A program made the translations under genes and the position numbers. This document shows positions 26,471 to 35,824 of a stretch of 64,000 nt of DNA, in pieces. This DNA comes from Paracoccaceae bacterium (GTDB taxonomy: Bacteria; Pseudomonadota; Alphaproteobacteria; Rhodobacterales; Rhodobacteraceae). The notes beneath the pieces were generated by a model, which was not told the origin of the DNA, searched no databases, and saw only the letters and a program-made list of their open reading frames with translations. The stretch's first letter is position 1, and the number at the start of each line of letters is the position of its first letter. Location: the NCBI GenBank assembly GCA_033344815.1, contig JAWPMR010000001.1, forward strand, positions 2,962,136-3,026,135. The letters are read 5' to 3'.

Positions 26471-27648
26471 TTGGGATTCCATTGCTTGATATCCTAGTAG
26501 GGTTTAGAGTCTGCGGTCTCGCTTTTGCGCTGGCGATCCGGTGGACGCTAGAAAATTCATAAGCGGTTTCGTTCTCTGCACGGAGAAACCGATCAAATCG
26601 GGCGACTACTGTTCGTTTGGCACGTGGGACCGTACAATGGAGTGCATTCGCGCCGGAACCACGCGTATTTGCACAATCGACCACACGTAAAGCTCTGTTC
26701 CGAACCCGAGGATTTTGGACCTTGAATTGGTCAATCGGGAGTGCCCAGATCACACGCATGATGCACTATTACCCACGTATCAATACCGATACCGTAAGGG
26801 TCCGCTGTGTCGGGTATGACGCCTCTTCTTTGGTATTCGAAAGTCGCGTCTGTATCATCACGCGCGAGTGGAACGATCTCTAAGCAATTCAGCACGACGT
26901 GCTCTTCCGTACCAAAGTCATAACTAAGACATCGGGGAGCGGAGGCGCCGACGGCACGAACTAAGCCGTCCGAGTTTTTCACCAGATGGGCGCCAGCGCG
27001 CTGAGGGTCTGTTGATGTACCTCCCACACCGGTTTCAACCGATGCATCGCGTGACGCAGAAAGGCCGATACCAATAAAAGAGCCTCTGTCGTTGGGTAAG
27101 CCCTTGTCCTTTGGGGCCCTGAACCCGAGGCGTCTGAAACGGCGGAAGACGAAGAAATGGGTGACAATACGGCGGGCGGGATTAATGCTACGGGTAAGGC
27201 AGACAAGCCAGATTGACGTCCATTCAACGTCCGCTCCCAAAGATCACCCCGCCAAAGTCGGCTAAGTTCTGGGAGAGACGGTTATTGCCTTGGATCAGTA
27301 TGCGTACCTGCAGAACTAAAACTGCAATCCGAGGATCGTTGCGCCGCCTAGGCGGGCGATGCGAAGATCGGCGCTTAATGTTGATTGAAAGAGCCAACAT
27401 GTGCTGTAAGCCCTTCAAGGGAAACCGTTTCCAGGACAGTTGCATTGACCGGATCTCTGACAATCCATCTTGGTTTCTCTCCTACACTTTGTTGTCATAC
27501 AACGTTCAACGTAGGCTCGCTGTTTTCGAGCAAGGTTCTCAACAAGGGATTGTCCAGTTCCCGGACCCAGTGAAACAGTCCTATTCAATACCTAACCGTC
27601 AGAACAGATGGAAAATGTACGTCTCTTGATGACTTGCTCCATTTGAAC
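26471..27648. other. Decayed intergenic region
   Basis: No intact gene with a ribosome site. A minus-strand frame covers 26731-27240 (169 codons) but resembles nothing I know and has no start context; it may be chance or a remnant. The region links the HupE gene to the GNAT gene. Confidence 0.35.
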
Positions 27649-28254
27649 TCAGACTGTGGATGACAACACTTTCTCAAGTAAGAGAACGTCTCCTGTATAG
27701 TAAGGCTGGCATGGATGATGGCGCACTGGAGCACGCTCGGTCACTGAATAGCCTAACCTTTCGTACAAGCGCACAGCACCGATATTTTGCTCGTAGACCT
27801 GTATGCTCACTCTATCATACCCGTGTTGGCGTGCGGAATTCTCTGCTTCTTCCATCAGTGAATTTCCGATCCCGATCCCTTGGAACGCCGGAAATACGGC
27901 CAGCGCGTTTATGTACCACGTTCCCACGGCACTTTTTTCCAACTCCAAAAAGGGCGCGATCGGCAGCGGCAAATCATCGGGGTTTTCTTTCGGCAATTTG
28001 TCGATGGGATAAGAAAGCACCATACCGGCGATCTCACTGTAACTCTGGGCCAAAGTTGCATTTCGGTGAGAAAAGCCGCCAGTACGCCTCAGAGCACGGT
28101 TCACACCAACTTCGAGAGGGGATTGACCGCGTTCCAACGATTTTGCCCACAACCAGGTGGGAATTCCTTCACCGGCGATGTCAATCAATTTGGCAAGATG
28201 TTCCGCATCGCCCGCATGCGCTGGACGAAAGTTCAATTCGAAAAAGTCTTTCAT
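27649..28254 (-). CDS. GNAT-family N-acetyltransferase
   Basis: 201 residues. An N-terminal strand (FRPAHAGDAEHLAKLI) is followed by the acetyl-CoA-binding core at ~110-165. The motif A region reads INALAVFPAFQGIGIGNSLM, with Q-x-x-G-x-G making the pyrophosphate loop. After it come a helix and the typical ending VYEQNIGAVRLYERLGY of motif B. A cytosolic enzyme transferring acetyl from acetyl-CoA to an amine; the substrate cannot be inferred. AAAGAA precedes the ATG as a weak ribosome site. It is on the same strand as, and 77 nt downstream of, the exported protein gene ending at 28331, but the functions look unrelated. Confidence 0.85.
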   Translation of the reverse strand: MKDFFELNFRPAHAGDAEHLAKLIDIAGEGIPTWLWAKSLERGQSPLEVGVNRALRRTGGFSHRNATLAQSYSEIAGMVLSYPIDKLPKENPDDLPLPIAPFLELEKSAVGTWYINALAVFPAFQGIGIGNSLMEEAENSARQHGYDRVSIQVYEQNIGAVRLYERLGYSVTERAPVRHHPCQPYYTGDVLLLEKVLSSTV

Positions 28255-28330
28255 TTCTTTGTACCTGTATGAAACATGTCATGAAGTTTCGTGCCCTCGC
28301 CCGTTTCCCGAGCGAGGGGTATTCTCCACT

Positions 28331-28999
28331 TCAGAAGAGATTTTGGTTGCGGGGCTCTAGTGGACCCACAGGTGCACCGGAGTCCCATTCAAGCTGGTCT
28401 TCCTGATAAGCAGAGTCGCGCAAGACATCGCTTTTTGCACCGCTTTGGTAATCGGCCTGATCTTTTGCACCAGCCTCGAATTCAAAGGTGGCACTGATGG
28501 CCATGAATTCGTTGAACCCCAGAGTGGTCTGCACAAGAGCGCCCTCAATATGCGCATAATCGCCGGTTGCTCCAGTGATCGGGCGCTGATTCTGCTGTCC
28601 GATATCCGCGATCTCCGTCCCTTGGGTGACAATTTGGTCGCCGTCATTGAGGGCAAAGACCTGACGAGAAATAACCCAGACGCCGGTGGTTGCATTACCA
28701 GCCTCGCCGACAAAGTACCCATCGCAGGTCCAGGTGCCCAAGACGAGTTCCGGGAAGGCCGGGGCGCCGTCCTTGAGAACACCGACGATACCGTCTTTCA
28801 GTGTTCCCGCTGGATAGATGTAGCCCTGGCTCAGAAATGCATTGCCATGGGCGGGCATTCCGTTTTCATGCAGCGGCTGGGCAGACATGAAGATGCGCGT
28901 ATGGTCTTCTGCGACATCGAAAGCCATCGGGGCACCTTCTGCGATGGCAAAACCTGTGGTTGCCAGCAGGGCAATGGCAGAGAGAGTAGATTTAAGCAT
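28331..28999 (-). CDS. Exported protein, possibly allene-oxide-cyclase-like barrel
   Basis: 222 residues from ATG 28999, which has AAGGAAC upstream and gives a proper signal peptide (MLKSTLSAIALLATTGFAIA, cut after AEG or AIA); longer starts have neither. The mature protein is beta-rich with the order GTWTCDGYFVGEAGN, a strand pair, then PITGATGDYAHIEGALVQTT. This resembles allene-oxide-cyclase-barrel and dirigent-like proteins, where 'itGGTGkYagarG' closes the barrel. Such bacterial proteins are secreted and of unknown role. It follows the homocysteine methyltransferase gene by 104 nt on the same strand and may be cotranscribed. The fold is a guess from sequence pattern; export is well supported. 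Confidence 0.6.
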   Translation of the reverse strand: MLKSTLSAIALLATTGFAIAEGAPMAFDVAEDHTRIFMSAQPLHENGMPAHGNAFLSQGYIYPAGTLKDGIVGVLKDGAPAFPELVLGTWTCDGYFVGEAGNATTGVWVISRQVFALNDGDQIVTQGTEIADIGQQNQRPITGATGDYAHIEGALVQTTLGFNEFMAISATFEFEAGAKDQADYQSGAKSDVLRDSAYQEDQLEWDSGAPVGPLEPRNQNLF

Positions 29000-29103
29000 T
29001 TTTAAGTTCCTTTGAGGTTGAGGTGTTAACGCTGGTGACAGGGCGCGCGGCAATTCCGCGCGCAGCTGTTGGGGAAAGGGGCAGAGCGGTTTTTCGCAAG
29101 ATG

Positions 29104-30042
29104 TCATGCGGCGCGTGTTGACTGACACATCGCAGCGACATGACGATGATCTGTGCCGCAACACCCACCGATGACTGTCAAATTCGGCAATAGCTGCGAA
29201 AGACTGGCATAGAGTTCGCCAAGCTCTTGTGGATCGCCGTCATCGAGTGTCTCAGCGGCGTCTAACTCTGCATGACTGAGACGCGAGGCATTTGCGCGAA
29301 GACCCATGATCCGTTTGGTCCAGCCGCCTTTCAGTATATGCGCAAAATGATCCGGGTGCGCACAGTTGATCATGAAGTATGCGACGTAACTTTCCGTGGC
29401 CAGATCTACGGCCTTAATGGCGTCTTCAAGGCGCTCACCAGAGGGCAGCTTTCCATCCGTTTCGACTGTGAAAGCGACGGCAACCGGCATGTTGTGAGCC
29501 TTTGCGGCGCGGGTGATCCCAATCGCCTCTGCGGCATAGGTCATGGTGATCCCTGAGACCATATCCGCCCCAAATTCCTCGAACCAACCGACTTGCGCGC
29601 GGTGGTAGGCTTCGGCTTGATCAGATGTCAGAACGCGCGTTGGGGCATAGCCATCATCTTGCGGTCCGATGACCCCGTTCACGACGAACGGAGATCTGTC
29701 AGACTGCTCATGTGTTTTCCTTAAACGGATCAGGGTGCAAACCGTTTCCTGGTGTATTGAGCGAAGTGTTTCCTGCGTCATGGCAAGCTCTGCCGCCCAG
29801 CGGGCGCTGGCACGCCAGGTCGGCGTATCCATGATGAAACCACGCTGCTCGCGAATGGCAATATCCGCAAACCTGCTCATGTATCGGTCGATTGCAGAAA
29901 TGCCCTGTTCAGTTTCAAGAGCCTTGAAGGCTGCAAAAAGCGGAAGGTCGAGACCTTCTTGAAAGATGAGTGTCGTTTCCAACCCACCGTCTGTTATCAT
30001 GGGGGTGCCGTCGAGTTGCGGCAGCGCATTGCGGTACTTCAT
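29104..30042 (-). CDS. Homocysteine S-methyltransferase family protein
   Basis: 312 residues from ATG 30042 (AAAGGATC ribosome site), which gives the family opening: ITDGGLETTLIFQEGLDLP. Zinc ligands are visible as Cys in FMINCAHPDHF (~residue 220) and the pair in IGGCCGTDHRHV (~residue 295), the signature of BHMT/MmuM-type Zn methyltransferases. The length fits stand-alone enzymes of the MmuM type. Reaction: methyl transfer from S-methylmethionine, betaine or another donor to homocysteine, giving methionine; the donor cannot be told from sequence. It is divergent from a CadC-like regulator (30191), with starts ~150 bp apart, so that protein may control it. Confidence 0.85.
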   Translation of the reverse strand: MKYRNALPQLDGTPMITDGGLETTLIFQEGLDLPLFAAFKALETEQGISAIDRYMSRFADIAIREQRGFIMDTPTWRASARWAAELAMTQETLRSIHQETVCTLIRLRKTHEQSDRSPFVVNGVIGPQDDGYAPTRVLTSDQAEAYHRAQVGWFEEFGADMVSGITMTYAAEAIGITRAAKAHNMPVAVAFTVETDGKLPSGERLEDAIKAVDLATESYVAYFMINCAHPDHFAHILKGGWTKRIMGLRANASRLSHAELDAAETLDDGDPQELGELYASLSQLLPNLTVIGGCCGTDHRHVAAMCQSTRAA

Positions 30043-30190
30043 CGTGGATCCTTTCCCTGGCTTTATTGTGTGCCGGTGTCGTGGCAGACAGGTAGTCGGG
30101 GCAACAGAACAAAGCTTGAGAAGTATCTGAGAAGTATCTGAGAAACTCTGAGCAGCACTCTTTGGGCGCATTCAGATGGGGGAACGCAAC
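30043..30190. promoter_or_regulatory. Divergent promoter region between methyltransferase and CadC-like regulator
   Basis: A 148-bp region separates two divergent starts, so it must hold both promoters. It contains a short direct repeat, agaagtatctg, repeated back-to-back at about 30119-30141 (gagaagtatctgagaagtatctgagaa). That is a candidate binding site for a winged-helix activator. No clear -35/-10 elements were assigned. Confidence 0.4.
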
Positions 30191-31762
30191 ATGAAGGTCC
30201 GAATTGTCGATGCCGAGATTGACTTTGAAAATAGGACGGTGCGTGCAGGTGACTCCGTCCGAAAACCCAGCCGTCAACCGCTCGACATTCTGCGAGCGCT
30301 TGTTGATGCGGATGGGGAGATCGTCAGCAAGGATCAATTGATCGATGATGTCTGGGATGGGAGAATTGTTACTGATGCCACGTTGTCGACCGCCATCAAG
30401 GAAGCCCGTCGCGCGGTTGGTGATACCGGCTCCGCGCAACGCGTCATTGAGACGGTTCATGGCGTGGGTTTTCGACTGGCGTCGCCCTTAGAAAGCATCA
30501 TTCCTGACCAGAAGCCGCAAGTCAGTTTGCCCTGCCTGCTGGTACTCCCGTTTCGCAACACAAGCCGTGATCCGGATGCGCAATTCATTTGTGAAGGTCT
30601 GACGGATGAGATCATTGCCAGCCTGTCGCGTTTCCCTGACTTCAGAGTGCTTTCAAGAATGACCTCCGATGTAATTCGAACCGCCTGTTTGGAGCCGGCA
30701 GAGATCGGCAGCCGTTATGGCGCCGGTTTCGTTGTTGAAGGGAGCGTTCGAATGACCGCGTCGCGCATTCGTGTCTCCATGCAGCTGATCTCGACCGACA
30801 CTGGCGTAATCATGGTGACCGAGCAATTTGATCGCGAAGCAACGATTTCGTCGCTGTTTGATGTGCAGGACCAGATCGCACAGATGTGCGCCGGTCGCCT
30901 TGCGGGTCCGCATGGGCCCGTCGCACACGTCACAGACCAGACAGCGCGGGAATACGCACAAGTGGCCAGTTGGCAGATGTTTCGCCTGACTGCCGAGTTC
31001 CGACGATTTTACCGAACCTATGATCCTGAGCTACATGCTGAGTTGAGAGCCGCCTTTCCAATTGCCCTGAAGACGGATCCGAGTGCGGCCAGTGGATGGG
31101 CAGCCTATTCGGTCTTGCTACTTGAAGAGCACCGTTACCACGTCAATGAAAGAGTAGGCGTGGATGCGTTGGGACTGGCGACGACGGCAGCTGAGAATGC
31201 GGTAAAGGCAGACAGCAGACACGCGTTTGCGCAGGTTGCACTGGCCATGTGTCGGTTGTTCGCGTCGGATGTTGCAGGCTTCGACCGCGCCGCCGATCGT
31301 GCGCTTGAATTGAATCCCGGAAACTCCGACGTTTTGTCCGAGATAGGTCATTGCTACGCGTTTCTTGGACGCGAGGAGGAGGCAATAAGGCTATTGGACA
31401 AAGCCATGACAATCAGTCCCGAGCATCCCGGCTGGTATCATTTTGCCAAGACATGGCGATATGCACGCCTTGGTATGTTCGAAGCGGCCTTGCTTGAGGT
31501 CCAATTGGTGCCCATGCCGGGGTTTTACTGGTATCACGCTCATTTGGTTTGGCTGCATTCAGCGCTCGGACAAGCAGAATTTGCGGCGGCCGAAGTCGCC
31601 AGTTTGCGGAACGTATTCCCCGGTTTCGAAAGCCGTGTTCTGGATGAGCTGACAATGTGGGACGCCAACAAGGATCTTGTGGAGTCCGCGTTGAAGCATT
31701 GGCGCGCTGCGGGGATGTCTATTGAAGAAACGAGCGCCGAGAGCGCGGTATCAGGGCAATGA
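30191..31762 (+). CDS. CadC/ToxR-like winged-helix regulator with TPR domain
   Basis: 523 residues from ATG 30191, preferred to ATG 30176 because GGGGGA lies 7 nt upstream. Residues ~1-95 are an OmpR/ToxR-type winged helix (PLDILRALVDADGEIVSKDQ, then DDVWDGRIVTDATLSTAIKE, ending VIETVHGVGFRLA). Residues ~110-245 match the domain often linked to it (LLVLPFRNTSRDPDAQFICE, then GLTDEIIASLSRF and a 'GAGFVVEGSVR' strand). That domain is common in adenylate-cyclase-like and CadC-like proteins of alphaproteobacteria. Residues ~280-500 are TPR-like helices (DRALELNPGNSDVLSEIGHC). No transmembrane helix is evident between them, so it is probably cytosolic. It is likely to regulate its divergent neighbour, the homocysteine methyltransferase; that is inference. 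Its 3' end overlaps the convergent transporter gene by 44 bp. Confidence 0.8.
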   Translation: MKVRIVDAEIDFENRTVRAGDSVRKPSRQPLDILRALVDADGEIVSKDQLIDDVWDGRIVTDATLSTAIKEARRAVGDTGSAQRVIETVHGVGFRLASPLESIIPDQKPQVSLPCLLVLPFRNTSRDPDAQFICEGLTDEIIASLSRFPDFRVLSRMTSDVIRTACLEPAEIGSRYGAGFVVEGSVRMTASRIRVSMQLISTDTGVIMVTEQFDREATISSLFDVQDQIAQMCAGRLAGPHGPVAHVTDQTAREYAQVASWQMFRLTAEFRRFYRTYDPELHAELRAAFPIALKTDPSAASGWAAYSVLLLEEHRYHVNERVGVDALGLATTAAENAVKADSRHAFAQVALAMCRLFASDVAGFDRAADRALELNPGNSDVLSEIGHCYAFLGREEEAIRLLDKAMTISPEHPGWYHFAKTWRYARLGMFEAALLEVQLVPMPGFYWYHAHLVWLHSALGQAEFAAAEVASLRNVFPGFESRVLDELTMWDANKDLVESALKHWRAAGMSIEETSAESAVSGQ

Positions 31763-32741
31763 AACCAGATAGCAATAAAGCCAATGCCATCAATTGGTAT
31801 CCGCCGATTTTCACTAGGACCGCACCCGCAAGACCTCCCGCGGCGAAGCCAACAAGATAGCCGGCCATGGCTTGGGGCATCCTTTCCCCCGCAGTCTGCA
31901 GATAAATCGGAAAGAAAAGGAATAATGCAAAAGCGTTCACCAAGATCGTGATCCCAAACACGGAAATGTCCTGAGCGACATAACTCGCAGCGCCGCTTGC
32001 GGCAGCAAGTGATAGCCCGACCTTTTGTGCTTTGCTTTGCCATGTTCCGGGGAGTCGCGCGGCCAAAATCGATCCGCATGCGCCTGATACAAGGCTGGCT
32101 AGCAACCAAAGCGCAACCGCATCGCCATTGTTGAAACGCGCGCCATAGAGTTCAAGAAAAGTCCAATACGCGCCCATCATCACGAAAAAACCGATAAACT
32201 TGGTCGGTGCTCGAATTGAGCCTGTCGACACATGGCCTGCGCCGTCGGTGACAAATGGCGTGCCGCGCAGCGCAACAATCGGTAGCGACAGCAAAAACAA
32301 AAACCAGAAAGGGGATAAATCAAACAGTGGCAACATAAGATAGAAGACGAGTGACACGACCAGACCAATCGACATTGCCAGTCCGATAGATGTCAAACTC
32401 TTTTCTGAACGCCTTATAGCGTGCAAAGCTTCTTGTGTCAGACTGCCCATGGATACGCCGAGACCGATACACGTGCCAGCCAAGATCGTCACGTGCCAAT
32501 GCTCCCCAAAGGCGAGCGCGGCAAAAGCAAGCGGCAGCGCGTACCGGGCTATGTAGGAAACTGCGTTCTGGAATAGCCCAGCACAGGTCAGCGCCGCAGA
32601 AAACAAAACGAGACTGGCGAAAGCGCCTGCCAAGCCATCTCCGACTTCGGGATTGCGGGATAGATTGCCTACCCAAACTGGCATTGTGTTGATAATCACT
32701 GACCCTAGACACAATATGCCAATGCCAAAACCGAGTTTCAT
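31719..32741 (-). CDS. MFS-type membrane transporter
   Basis: 340 residues from ATG 32741 (AAGGAACAGCA before the start). About ten to eleven hydrophobic helices cover the whole length with short loops, for example LGFGIGILCLGSVIINTMPV at the N-terminus, and a central loop near residues 170-180 divides two halves, as in the major facilitator superfamily. It is shorter than the usual ~400 residues. The classical motif A (GxxxDRxGRR) is not obvious, so the family call is by topology. The substrate is unknown. Its 3' end overlaps the convergent regulator gene by 44 bp. Confidence 0.7.
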   Translation of the reverse strand: MKLGFGIGILCLGSVIINTMPVWVGNLSRNPEVGDGLAGAFASLVLFSAALTCAGLFQNAVSYIARYALPLAFAALAFGEHWHVTILAGTCIGLGVSMGSLTQEALHAIRRSEKSLTSIGLAMSIGLVVSLVFYLMLPLFDLSPFWFLFLLSLPIVALRGTPFVTDGAGHVSTGSIRAPTKFIGFFVMMGAYWTFLELYGARFNNGDAVALWLLASLVSGACGSILAARLPGTWQSKAQKVGLSLAAASGAASYVAQDISVFGITILVNAFALFLFFPIYLQTAGERMPQAMAGYLVGFAAGGLAGAVLVKIGGYQLMALALLLSGFIALIPRSRRSFLQ

Positions 32742-33148
32742 TGCTGTTCCTTGCCATGAGGGCTGCATTGAGCATTAACGTTACTGCATTCACCGCGTGC
32801 CTCAAGCTTGCAGAATGCATTTTCGACGACCTGCAAGCACTTCTTTTTCGGTGTCCAAGCGCGTTCGGGATGAACCAGCGCACTGCGTACTCGACTGGTC
32901 TCGGCGATACAGCGCTGCGGCCGACGTTTAGTGCCCCTCGTCGCATTGCGTAGAAACAGATGAGGCAACGGCATAAATGGGCTTTTACTGTTCGCCTGAT
33001 GGAGCAAATAAGCTTCGGCCTTGCGACGGTGCAAGGCGCAATCATTGTTGCGAATTTTCGTTGCGATCACAAAGTATGATACCGGACGGCGTCAGCCTTG
33101 TCCGGTGTTGTTTCTTGTAACTGTCTGCCAAAATTGGTGTTGCGGCAT
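32742..33148. other. Intergenic region with no supported gene
   Basis: It lies between the start of the transporter gene and the stop of the methyltransferase gene (both minus strand), so it should hold the transporter promoter. Open frames on both strands here are long but not protein-like. Confidence 0.35.
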
Positions 33149-33922
33149 TCACTTGCCTGGTTTGCAGAGGTGCCAAACCTGTTCAACCGGGAACGACTTC
33201 GCCCATTCGGCTGGAACACCAGCTCTCACATGGCGTGCTCCGTCAGGCGCGTAGATCTCCTGATAATTTTTCACGGTGAACCCAATTTCAGTGAAAAGCT
33301 TGAACCAATCCGCTATTGTCAGATTGAAACTAATCCCGCTGGGATCAAATTCGACTTCTGTCCAGTCGGCACCCCACATGCCGCGATAAGGCCGATGTAT
33401 GGAATCATCACAGGGCGCTCCGTTCCATGGCGAACAGATGAGAGACAAAGGATGGTTTCCAAGAAAGACGAGCTCACCACCAGGACGCAACAATCGCCAC
33501 GCCTCGGTCAACCAGCGGTCAGGGCGGCACCAAATTGCGGCTCCATACTCGGAAACTGCGAAATCGAAAGAGCCGTTTGAAAGCCCTGTAGCCTCAGCGT
33601 CACCCTCTATAAAAGTGATTGTCGCATTGTGACGTTTCGCAAGGTGCCGCGCAGTTGAAAGTTGAGCTGGAGAGATGTCGATGGCCGTGACATGAGCGCC
33701 ACGACGGGCCATCCATCCTGCCACATACGCCGTGCCGCACCCTAGTTCCACCGCGTCAATGCCCGAAAGCTCCTTCGGAAGAAGGTTGATCTCCGCTTCC
33801 GGTACGCCCCAATTACCCCATTCCGGTTCCTTTGCTGTCCAAAGCCGTTCGCCGACATCGACCCAATTGGTGGCGTCATCGTTCCAAACGTCCCGATTTA
33901 TTGCAATGTAGTCGCGCGTCAT
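33149..33922 (-). CDS. Class I SAM-dependent methyltransferase
   Basis: 257 residues from ATG 33922 (MTRDYIAINRDVWN), the usual start for this family; upstream in-frame starts add an unlikely tail. The SAM-binding motif I is AVELGCGTAYVAGWMARRGA (~residues 55-75), followed by acidic strand 2 (VTAIDIS), motif II (FIEGDAEATGLSNGSFDFAV) and a post-motif with LRPGGELVFLGNHPL. These form a complete Rossmann-type methyltransferase. Small-molecule C-, N- or O-methylation is expected; the substrate is not inferable. No operon partner: the gene upstream on this strand is a dead exported-protein gene. Confidence 0.85.
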   Translation of the reverse strand: MTRDYIAINRDVWNDDATNWVDVGERLWTAKEPEWGNWGVPEAEINLLPKELSGIDAVELGCGTAYVAGWMARRGAHVTAIDISPAQLSTARHLAKRHNATITFIEGDAEATGLSNGSFDFAVSEYGAAIWCRPDRWLTEAWRLLRPGGELVFLGNHPLSLICSPWNGAPCDDSIHRPYRGMWGADWTEVEFDPSGISFNLTIADWFKLFTEIGFTVKNYQEIYAPDGARHVRAGVPAEWAKSFPVEQVWHLCKPGK

Positions 33923-34065
33923 TGGCTTGGTTCCAGTATACCGGGAGTATTCTAGCAGATGACGGGCGCACTTGGCAAAAATGCCCACGGAGCTACCTTC
34001 GATCCCTCAGGTCATTTGACTGTCGCGCAGTTCCGTGACCCTAAGTTCATGATTGGACATCGGTC

Positions 34066-34646
34066 TTAAGAGGGCGTTCTGGTGGCCCGACTTTGCAAGA
34101 AACGACCCAAACTAAACGCGCTGGCCAATGTGATGAGCAGTAAAGCCGCTGCCGGTTGCAATGGCACTGACGCCAGGGATGGTTCAATCCGCTCAAAGGT
34201 ACCGACACTCTTCCGGCGCAAAACTCTACTTGCCGAAACCGCTTCGGTTGCAAACAGATCCAAGGATAGAACATCAAGAGATCCTTTAAGACCCGGAATT
34301 TCCACAAAGCCAGAGCTTGGCACGGCGGGTGGAAATGCATGTGGACGGATCTCTCTTGCTTCAAAGAGGATGCCGGCAGTTGGGTCAAGCGCCGTTCCGA
34401 TACTGTCAAACCGTGAGAACGACGGGGGGGCAGTATGGAGGCCACATACCGAATAGCAACAGGGTCCCCATCGCCGAACAGGTCCAAAGATGACGGCCGC
34501 AACAGAAAGTACGTCGGTTAGAGAGTGGTCGTGCGAAAGGTGGCGAAACTATACGTCCCACGGACCACCTGCCCCGGGTCGATTGTCAAAGCTGCTGCGG
34601 GCAGGTTGTGGACGGCCATTACCGCAAGCGTGGCTGCAATTCACAT
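34066..34646 (-). pseudogene. Broken VPLPA-CTERM exported-protein gene
   Basis: AAGGAGAAATACAGTTAAG precedes ATG 34646, but codon 2 is TGA. The frame then continues as a signal peptide (IAATLAVMAVHNLPAAALTI). Another stop occurs near 34520, and a frameshift falls at a run of seven G (about 34424-34432 on the plus strand). Downstream, the frame runs from SFSRFDSIGTALDPTAG through FVEIPGLKG to a C-terminal sorting tail: ASVPLQPAAALLLITLASAF followed by a basic end. The VPLPA motif itself is mutated to VPLQP. The gene is complete in outline but has at least three disabling changes. Confidence 0.6.
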
Positions 34647-34746
34647 CTTAACTGTATTTCTCCTTTAAAACATTGACTTAATTAACCTGGACGAAAATCG
34701 CATACCGGATGAGGGCGCATCGATTCGGCTCGGCAATGCCGTCAGC

Positions 34747-35247
34747 CTAGGCCCTGCCTGGAAAAGTTGGCGGCAGGCTTTCATTCGAACAACCGCCCCG
34801 ATACGTGGTCAGCATGGACGCGGCCATGTCCGGAATGAGCGGACCATGGTCATTGAGCGCCAAATGAATTTCGGCTCGTGTGGGATCTGGAACGTCCTGA
34901 TCATACCAACCGTTCGGGATCTTGCCTGCGGGCAGATACGCCGCAAAACGCGCTGTTCATCCCGGGCGTTGACCGTCCCATCGGCACAGACAGTTGGCGT
35001 TCCCACATCTTCAGCGCGACCGATCACGTCGTTGGCGGGGCAGGGCGTTTGTCGACATGCTCGGGCATTCGATATGACAAACCACCTAAGGGTGGTCACA
35101 GAGCCCGGTGTCAATTCTCGCGTTTGCAGGGACATGCATAAGCCGGGCTTGTCGGCATCCAACCGGGCGATGGTATCCGCGATGGCATAGGATGCTATCG
35201 GCAATGCGACCCCAAGTACACGGGCGGCAACCACGTTTGCGTTTCAT
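34747..35247 (-). pseudogene. Broken exported-protein gene of unknown family
   Basis: ATG 35247 opens MKRK, then a frameshift leads into VVAARVLGVALPIASYAIAD, a signal-like segment, and ADKPGLCMSLQTRELTPGSV. A second frameshift near 34955 leads into ARFAAYLPAGKIPNGWYDQD and ends NESLPPTFPGRA at the stop 34747-34749. The three segments join smoothly and have coding character (acidic, Cys-containing, consistent with a periplasmic protein). Family not recognised. Confidence 0.45.
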
Positions 35248-35824
35248 CCTGTGCCCGAATGCATAAAGCCGTTCCAGCTTGCTTTCCCTGTGCCATTGAT
35301 GTTCCCGCAACAACCAGAACATTTGGCGCAGGAATCGAATTTTGATGGAAAAAACGTTGCGGATCAGCGGTATAACCACAAGGTAAGAAACTGTTGCTTT
35401 CACTGGCCTTATCCAAAAAAACGGAATTCGGGATGCGTTTTGAGGTCGCCGCATTGTGTTTTGCAAACTCTCTTTTGACGGGGTGGATGGCTCCCGCTGC
35501 AACCGGCGTCGCGATGCGCCATGGTGCAGTTGAGGAGTCCTACTTTTAAACGGTGTCACACCAAGTATTTTACTTCGATTAGCCCCGAAGTGACCGAGGA
35601 CGCTCTTCAAGTTCCCGGGATCAGTGAAGAAAAAGAAGGTGTTTTCAACCGGCTTATGAAACGAGCGCAGGTTCTGCCCTTCTTCAGAAAGTCGGGGCAA
35701 GACCTCGTTTTCATGGAAGCTCGCACAAGTGCGCATCATTGAGCCCGTGAACTCGCGAACTTAGGCTATTAGTTGCGTCTGACCCCGCCGATACATGTCG
35801 AGCCTAATGTCAGACGAGGGAAGC
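35248..35824. other. Intergenic stretch with no supported gene
   Basis: Frames on both strands lack ribosome sites and protein character. It lies between the exported-protein relic and the IS110 relic, and is possibly the flank of the insertion. Confidence 0.3.

Noticed and set aside
26731-27240. 169-codon minus-strand frame as a gene
   Set aside because: No recognisable family, no ribosome site, and Arg-rich stretches typical of non-coding frames. Described only as part of a decayed region.
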